Shown here piece after piece: positions 13,510 through 17,799 of a stretch of DNA of 17,799 nucleotides. The stretch is from the NCBI GenBank assembly GCA_005880055.1, contig VBJS01000073.1:1-17799 (forward strand), read 5' to 3'. Origin of the DNA: Chloroflexota bacterium (GTDB taxonomy: Bacteria; Chloroflexota; Dehalococcoidia; SM23-28-2; RBG-16-64-32). The first letter of the stretch is position 1, and each line of letters starts with the position of its first letter. A program made the translations under genes and the position numbers. Under the pieces are notes generated by a model. That model ran no database searches. It was given only the letters and a program-made list of their open reading frames with translations, and had not been told where the DNA came from.

Positions 13510-13892
13510 CGGCCCGGGTCCCACTCCTCCTCATCGTTAGCCTGCCTCCGCAAGGCAGGGACCACGAACCCCGCCACCGCAATCCCTGCCAGACCCACGA
13601 AGAGCAGCGTCAGCAAGGGATGCCGCCTCGCGTAGCGGAAGGGCGCAGTCGCCAATGGGCCACGCTCTCCGCGAATGCGTGAAGCACTGCCTTCCAGTCG
13701 CGATGCGATGTCGGCTCCCCCACGCTCCAGCGCGTCGGCTGCCTTCGAAGACCGCCGCCGCAACCCGCGTCCAGCCGAGTGAAGGGCGTCCGCCGCAGCT
13801 TCGCGAGACTGCTGAACTCCGCCTTCTAGGCGTTGACGTGCCCGACGGGCCGTTTCGCCAATTTGGGCCGGTGTCCTGGGAGTGCGGGGCAA
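13491..13892 (-). CDS. Small membrane-anchored protein with charged helical N-terminus (DUF883/YqjD-like layout)
   Basis: This 133-residue protein starts at TTG 13892, supported by GAAGGAG located 8 nt upstream inside the end of the preceding gene. Residues 1-88 are rich in Ala, Arg, Glu and Ser and likely form long amphipathic helices or a coiled coil (TARRARQRLEGGVQQSREAA, KAADALERGGADIASRLEG). A single transmembrane helix follows at about 91-114 (HPLLTLLFVGLAGIAVAGFV), then a short acidic tail. The layout resembles DUF883 proteins such as YqjD/ElaB, but sequence identity is not obvious, so this is a tentative analogy. The palindrome at 13541-13559 lies within its tail-coding region. It is coupled to the upstream gene (2 nt between stop and start). 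Confidence 0.7.
   Translation of the reverse strand: MPRTPRTPAQIGETARRARQRLEGGVQQSREAAADALHSAGRGLRRRSSKAADALERGGADIASRLEGSASRIRGERGPLATAPFRYARRHPLLTLLFVGLAGIAVAGFVVPALRRQANDEEEWDPGRYEGRN
13541..13559. repeat. Palindromic repeat CCTGCCT...AGGCAGG inside a gene
   Basis: CCTGCCT-CCGCA-AGGCAGG is a perfect 7-bp inverted repeat with the same arms as the palindrome at 6540-6559. It encodes part of PALRRQAN just after the membrane helix. Confidence 0.6.
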
Positions 13893-13894
13893 CG

Positions 13895-14125
13895 TTAGCG
13901 CTCCTTCACCCGGAGCCGGCCGTTGTTCCTTGGCAGGGCTGGTGAGCCTTCACAGGCGACAGCGTTGTCGCTGATCAAATCGTCCTCGGCCACGACGCGC
14001 CGCCAGGTCAGCCAGCGGCCCCGCTCTGTCTCCCGGTGCAGCGACGCTAAGACCTCGGATGCTTGGTCGCGCTTGAACAGCCGCCTCTCGATTTCGGTCA
14101 TCCGGTCCTGATTGATACGCAGCAT
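13895..14125 (-). CDS. Small protein of unknown function, coupled to the membrane protein
   Basis: This 76-residue protein starts at ATG 14125 with GAAGGGAG 6 nt upstream. The composition is strongly charged (MLRINQDRMTEIERRLFKRDQ, LHRETERGRWLTWRRVVAEDD), suggesting a soluble helical protein. The C-terminus is less ordered and ends in RLRVKER. Its last codons (GTG AAG GAG CGC TAA) form the ribosome binding site of the next gene, whose TTG lies 2 nt beyond the stop, so the two are likely translated together. No family is recognised. The longer frame from 14185 is rejected because the ribosome binding site supports the inner ATG. Confidence 0.6.
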   Translation of the reverse strand: MLRINQDRMTEIERRLFKRDQASEVLASLHRETERGRWLTWRRVVAEDDLISDNAVACEGSPALPRNNGRLRVKER

Positions 14126-14540
14126 GGGCGACTCCCTTCGAGAACCAAACTTTATCGGCGCCCGGCAGACAATCGCATATATCACCAGCGTTTATCGCGT
14201 TGCGATTTCGTGGCGGCTCTATCGACCGGCGGTTCCGAGAGGTTCGGGAAGAGCGAGATGACTTCGGGAGCGTTGACGTCCGGACCGGCAGGGTCGTCTC
14301 CATCTCCTGGTGATATGCCCCGGAGGGCAGGATGGCGCAGGCGCCCTAGGCCGCGCCATCACGCGCAGTTGAGCGAGCACGTCCTCTCCGCAGTGCTCGG
14401 CTGGGACCTGTGGCCAAAAGAGAACCCGCCGCAGTCCAGCAGCTTATGTCGGTCATAGCCCGACATGAGAAGCACACTTGCGAAAGCGCATAGCGGGTGA
14501 GCGTTCCCGGTCGTACATTAGGCGACGTGAGAGGGAAATC
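14126..14540. other. Gene-free divergent region with inverted repeats
   Basis: I see no credible gene here. ATATCACCAG (14179-14188) recurs inverted as CTGGTGATAT (14307-14316), with further matching bases outside. ATGTCGG (14446-14452) is mirrored by CCGACAT (14460-14466). The first copy lies in the upstream region of the minus-strand gene starting at 14125; the last repeat lies 75 nt upstream of the plus-strand gene. These may be regulator sites. Confidence 0.45.
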
Positions 14541-15380
14541 GTGAAGGTCGGCATCAAACTCGGCCCCGCAGACGACCGGTCTCTGGCCGAAGCAGCCCGC
14601 ACGGCTGAGGCGCTCGGTTTCGATTCCATTTGGCTTAGCGAACGCGTGGCGACGCCGCTGGACCGCCCGCACCCGTACCAGCCCATGGTTGACCCCTGGA
14701 TCGCGCTCGCCTTCGTCGCGGCGGTGACGGAGCGCGTTGTCCTGGGCACGAGCGTCAGCCAGATAGCGCTGCGTCCGCCGGTGCTAATGGCACGGGAGTT
14801 GGCGACTCTCGACCGGTTGAGCGAGGGCCGCTTGATCGTTGGCGCCGGCGCGGGATGGGTGGAGGAGGAGTTCAAATCGACGGGCGTACCGTTCGACACG
14901 CGGGGAGGACGGCTCAACGAGTTCATCCGCTTACTGCGTCATCTCTGGACAATGCCTGAGGAAGCCTGGAACGGGCGACACTTCAAGATTCCTGCCGTCG
15001 GCCTGGTCAAGCCGTTCACTCCCGGTGGCCCGCCCATCTACCTGGGCGCCGGGGCGCCGGCAGGCCTCCGGCGCGCCGCCCGTCACGGTGATGGCTTCAT
15101 CGCCACAAACGTCCCGCCGGACACGCTCGCGATGCTCCGGCAGCGGCTGGAGGCGCTGCGTTCCGAATTCGGACGGAGCGGGCCGTTCCCCTTCTACGCG
15201 CAGGCCGCTCCGCCGGCCTCGGCCGGTGATGCTGCTTCCATTGTGGAGGCCCACCGCCGGGCTGGAGTCGATGGTCTTATCCTCGCCTACCGGGGCGTCA
15301 GCGGCACACCGTTCCTGCGGGAAGAAGCGGCAGCCCGTGCGCTCATCGAAGCGGCTCACGCATCGTCCGGCGGCAAGTGA
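14541..15380 (+). CDS. LLM-class (luciferase-like) flavin oxidoreductase, possibly F420-dependent
   Basis: This 279-residue protein starts at GTG 14541 with GAGAGGGA about 5 nt upstream; the 21-residue extension from 14478 is Arg-rich and not homologous. The TIM-barrel luciferase-like pattern is clear: MKVGIKLGP, AEALGFDSIWLSER, DPWIALAFVAAVTERVVLGTSV, PPVLMARELATLDRLSEGRLIVGAGAGW, then PPIYLGAGAPAGLRRAARHGDGFI. The family uses F420 or FMN to oxidise or mono-oxygenate many substrates, and the substrate here cannot be told. The start follows MKVGIKLG as in many actinobacterial and Chloroflexota members. It converges on the permease gene with 6 nt between stops. Confidence 0.9.
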   Translation: MKVGIKLGPADDRSLAEAARTAEALGFDSIWLSERVATPLDRPHPYQPMVDPWIALAFVAAVTERVVLGTSVSQIALRPPVLMARELATLDRLSEGRLIVGAGAGWVEEEFKSTGVPFDTRGGRLNEFIRLLRHLWTMPEEAWNGRHFKIPAVGLVKPFTPGGPPIYLGAGAPAGLRRAARHGDGFIATNVPPDTLAMLRQRLEALRSEFGRSGPFPFYAQAAPPASAGDAASIVEAHRRAGVDGLILAYRGVSGTPFLREEAAARALIEAAHASSGGK

Positions 15381-15386
15381 GGCAGG

Positions 15387-16217
15387 TCAGACATCAAACA
15401 GCCCGGACAAGAGCAGGCGTATGCCGAGCGCGACGATGGCAACGCTGAGCAACAGAAGGACGGTCCGGCCCCGAATCCGGTGTGCCAGCAGCGCGCCCAC
15501 CTGGGCCCCGGGGATTGCGCCCAAGCCCAGGGCGGCCGCCTTCAATAGCTGCTCGCCGCCCAGCGTGCCCTGCAACACGTGTACGCCGGAACCTCCGCCG
15601 CTCATAAAGGCCAGGACGAAGTGAGAAGTGGCCACCGCGTACTGCACCGGGATGTGCAGGAGGATGATCATGGCAGGCACGTGAACCACGCCGCCACCGA
15701 TCCCGAACAGGCTGGAAATGAATCCAACGGCCATGCTGAGGACCACCCCCTGCCAGATGCGGAAGGCGTAGCGGTACTGCCGGCCTTCCAGGTCCGTCAT
15801 CGTTCGCATCAGCACACCCGGCCCTCGCAGCGGCGCGCGGATCGTCATCGATGGGCCGCGCAGGGAGACGGCGGCTAGCCCCAGGAGCATCAAGCCGAAG
15901 AGCGTGCTGAAGGCGCGTTTCGGCAGGTAGCCGACAGCCAGCGCGCCGGCAATAACGCCTGGAGCGGACGCGACGGCGAACAAGAGACCCGTCCGATAAT
16001 CGATCCGCCGCTGACGGGCATAAGCGGCTGAACCGGAGGTGGCGTTGGCAAAGACGACGGCCAGCGAGATAGAAGTGACCTCTTCCGGTTGGTAGTGCGG
16101 ATAGATAAATAGCAGCAACGGCACGAGGATGAAGCCGCCCCCGGCGCCGATGACCGTCCCGTAACCCCCGACGACGAAGCCCAGGACCACCAGACCCGCG
16201 GCCTCAAGCAACGACAA
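15387..16217 (-). CDS. TauE/SafE-family membrane permease
   Basis: This 276-residue integral membrane protein has the two repeated family motifs: GAGGGFILVPLLLF near residue 25 and GIGGGVVHVPAMIILL near residue 172. Each opens a bundle of about four helices, and a hydrophilic loop (about 120-150) separates the halves. TauE/SafE proteins move sulfonates, sulfite or other organic anions across the cytoplasmic membrane; the substrate here is unknown. The start is TTG 16217, since a stop codon lies five codons further upstream in frame; the ribosome binding site is poor, and a second TTG at 16211 is possible. No sulfur-metabolism gene is adjacent. Confidence 0.88.
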   Translation of the reverse strand: MSLLEAAGLVVLGFVVGGYGTVIGAGGGFILVPLLLFIYPHYQPEEVTSISLAVVFANATSGSAAYARQRRIDYRTGLLFAVASAPGVIAGALAVGYLPKRAFSTLFGLMLLGLAAVSLRGPSMTIRAPLRGPGVLMRTMTDLEGRQYRYAFRIWQGVVLSMAVGFISSLFGIGGGVVHVPAMIILLHIPVQYAVATSHFVLAFMSGGGSGVHVLQGTLGGEQLLKAAALGLGAIPGAQVGALLAHRIRGRTVLLLLSVAIVALGIRLLLSGLFDV

Positions 16218-16396
16218 GCCGAACTTTCGCCTTCAACCCGCGGCCGCGCGATGTTCGCGCCTGCAACGGCCCTCCCCTTCGGATCCTAGCCACGCAGACG
16301 ATCCGGTACTCCCAGCCGACAATCGAGGGACGCCGAGCCCCTTCCGGTGCCATTTGCCCGCGTGCTCTGACAGAAGCTATCCTGAGAGGACAAACC

Positions 16397-16447
16397 GTGC
16401 AGTTTTTCTCCGTAGATAGGCCCGGCGCGTTCCTCTACAACGGCTGA
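16397..16447 (+). CDS. Possible 16-residue leader peptide upstream of the GtrA-like gene
   Basis: GTG 16397 is preceded by GAGAGGA (16384-16390) at a 6-nt distance and encodes MQFFSVDRPGAFLYNG before TGA. It ends 28 nt before the next gene, which itself lacks a ribosome binding site. It may be chance. The surrounding region 16218-16475 shows no other gene. Confidence 0.25.
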   Translation: MQFFSVDRPGAFLYNG

Positions 16448-16475
16448 TGATTCCGCCCGGCCCGCTCACAGTCTA

Positions 16476-17015
16476 ATGCAAAGCCGGCTGGTAGACCGCG
16501 TGATCAAGGAGCCGCTCAGCGCCGCGGCGAACCATTCGCGGTCGGTCAACACCTTCATCAAGTTCATCCTCGTTGGCATCGCAGCTTTCGCCGTTAACGA
16601 AGCGGCGCTCTATCTCCTGTACGACTGGCCGTCCCTGCCCGGCATGCCCGATAAGGACTCCTCCGTTGACCTGCTGTTGTTCAGCCATCCCGACTCACGG
16701 CTGCTCATTGCCTCGGTGATTGCCGTGGAACTCTCCATCGTCTTTAAGTTCTGTGTTCACGAATACTGGACGTTCGCCGACCGGTTACGGCGAGGCTGGC
16801 TGCTCGCGCGGCTCGCTAAGTTCAACGCCAGTTCGTTCCTCAGCCCGCTGATCATCCTGGGCACCGTCAACGTGCTCACCCCGGCCTTTGGCATCAGCCC
16901 TTACGTTTCCACGATCATCGGCGCCGTCATCGGCTTCACCGTGAACTGGCTGCTCAGCGCGCACTTCATCTGGCCCGGACACAAGCCGGCCGCAGAAGCC
17001 AACCCGAGCGCATGA
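16476..17015 (+). CDS. GtrA-like small membrane protein
   Basis: This 179-residue protein has four predicted membrane helices and the typical GtrA pattern: FIKFILVGIAAFAVNEAALYLL at the front, VIAVELSIVFKFCVHEYWTF in the middle and IIGAVIGFTVNWLLSAHFIW at the end. GtrA-family proteins are thought to flip or help move undecaprenyl- or polyprenyl-linked sugars across the membrane for surface glycan modification. A hydrophilic insert (DWPSLPGMPDKDSSVDLLLFSHPDS) between helices 1 and 2 is longer than in many members. ATG 16476 has no evident ribosome binding site, so the start is less certain. The stop overlaps the ATG of the next gene (ATGA), suggesting a joint role in glycan assembly. Confidence 0.85.
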   Translation: MQSRLVDRVIKEPLSAAANHSRSVNTFIKFILVGIAAFAVNEAALYLLYDWPSLPGMPDKDSSVDLLLFSHPDSRLLIASVIAVELSIVFKFCVHEYWTFADRLRRGWLLARLAKFNASSFLSPLIILGTVNVLTPAFGISPYVSTIIGAVIGFTVNWLLSAHFIWPGHKPAAEANPSA

Positions 17016-17799
17016 CGGAAGAGGCGGGCGAACGCCGGGCGGCCTTCCCGCAACTGCGCGGGATAGTGCCCGATGCCGTGCTGGAGTGGCCGCACCTGCG
17101 CGTCGTCGCCTGGTCGGCGTTTTTCTTCCTGGTGGCGCTGGCCGTCTTGTGGGTATCGCGAATCGATCTCGTCCACTTTCCGGACGGACGCCTGAAACCG
17201 GAGAGCACGCCGTACATCAATCACGAAAGCCAGGCCAATTCCTTCCTGCACGGCCACCTGGACCTGACGAAAGAGCTCTCCGGATTCATCACCGAGCCGG
17301 CGCTGTACAACGGCAAGGAGTTCTGCATCCCACCACCGGACAAGGCCCCCGGCGTCGGCTCCGGCATCACCCTGACGCCCGATCCCAACTGCAAGATGTA
17401 CCTGCAGCACAGCCCGGGGCCCGCGCTCATGCTCCTACCGGGCGTCGCCATCTTTGGGCTGGAAATGAACCAAACGCTTGTCTCCATAGTCCTCGCCGCG
17501 ATAACGGCGCCGATCGTCTTCCTGGTCGTACGCAAACTCGTGGAGAACGAAGCGACACAGGTCTGGCTCACCGTCCTGTTCCTTTTCGGCACCATCTTCT
17601 GGTTCACCGCGGCCAACGGCGGCGTCTGGTATTTCTCGCACACCGCCGCGCTCCTGTTCCTGTTCGCCGCCCTCTATACGACATTCGTTCGCCGGAACGC
17701 ATTTCTGACTGGAGCCTTGGTCGGAGCCGCATTTCTCTGCCGGCCGTCGGTTGCCATGTCGGCGCCGTTTTTCCTGATCATGTTCTCCGACGAGTGGCT
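17012..17799 (+). CDS. Large membrane protein, probable GT-C type glycosyltransferase (3' end missing)
   Basis: ATG 17012 overlaps the stop of the GtrA-like gene (ATGA). The frame stays open for 262 codons to the window end, so the gene is truncated. A short cytoplasmic N-terminus leads to a membrane helix at about residues 31-49 (VVAWSAFFFLVALAVLWVS), then an external loop with NSFLHGHLDLTKEL, YNGKEFCIPPPDKAP, and YLQHSPGPALMLLPGVAIFGL. Several more helices follow (VSIVLAAITAPIVFLVV, VLFLFGTIFWFTAANGG, LLFLFAALYTTF). This resembles polytopic lipid-phosphate-sugar-dependent transferases of the GT39/RgtA-D-like group, but the acidic catalytic residues are not certain. With GtrA next to it, transfer of a lipid-linked sugar outside the cell is a reasonable inference. 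Confidence 0.7.
   Translation, partial: MTEEAGERRAAFPQLRGIVPDAVLEWPHLRVVAWSAFFFLVALAVLWVSRIDLVHFPDGRLKPESTPYINHESQANSFLHGHLDLTKELSGFITEPALYNGKEFCIPPPDKAPGVGSGITLTPDPNCKMYLQHSPGPALMLLPGVAIFGLEMNQTLVSIVLAAITAPIVFLVVRKLVENEATQVWLTVLFLFGTIFWFTAANGGVWYFSHTAALLFLFAALYTTFVRRNAFLTGALVGAAFLCRPSVAMSAPFFLIMFSDEW

Noticed and set aside
14063..14458. 131-residue plus-strand frame upstream of the LLM oxidoreductase
   Set aside because: It begins inside the minus-strand small gene, lacks a ribosome site and shows no protein-like pattern.

Overview
The window is GC-rich bacterial DNA with tightly packed genes, mixed ATG/GTG/TTG starts and clear Shine-Dalgarno sites. Several features together suggest a Chloroflexota genome, probably a Dehalococcoidia-like lineage: a surface protein pair with calcium-type DxDxDG repeats and 'INDGCP' modules, the ffh-rpsP-khpA-rimM order, LLM-class and nitroreductase enzymes, and a style of small lipoproteins. 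That placement is inference from protein style, not a phylogenetic result. No phage, CRISPR array or complete mobile element is visible.

Region by region: (1) 1-3537 holds two paralogous secreted, membrane-anchored proteins, the first cut by the window edge, ending in a perfect hairpin terminator. (2) 3557-6443 holds a DinB-like protein, then a minus-strand pair (nitroreductase and a catalytic-domain-less tyrosine-recombinase-like protein), then a divergent ECF-type sigma factor with a near-consensus promoter and a structured leader. (3) 4308-4402 and 6509-6730 are gene-free stretches carrying copies of one intergenic repeat family. (4) 6844-9349 is glyceraldehyde-3-phosphate dehydrogenase followed by two lipoproteins, one with a YtkA-like domain and one with a thioredoxin-like CX4C domain. 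(5) 9351-12219 is a translation and secretion block: ffh, rpsP, a broken khpA, rimM without a normal start codon, then tRNA-Ala(CGC) and tRNA-Arg(CCT). (6) 12236-14125 holds a lone receiver domain, a small putative zinc-binding protein, and a translationally coupled pair of small minus-strand genes, one of them membrane-anchored. (7) 14541-17799 holds an LLM-family oxidoreductase, a convergent TauE/SafE permease, and a GtrA-like protein overlapping (ATGA) a large membrane protein, probably a GT-C glycosyltransferase, that runs off the end.

The strongest anomalies are the apparent deletion of about 64 bp inside khpA together with the missing rimM start, the altered GTPase motifs of Ffh (DTVGY in place of DTAGR; DPERVAA in place of the usual DxxRPAA), a stand-alone recombinase N-terminal domain, and repeat copies that differ by an inserted CCTGCCT...AGGCAGG palindrome which also occurs inside a coding gene. 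I did not find a convincing wholly new multi-gene system. The paired lipoproteins after gap and the paired surface proteins are the best candidates for uncharacterised functional units.
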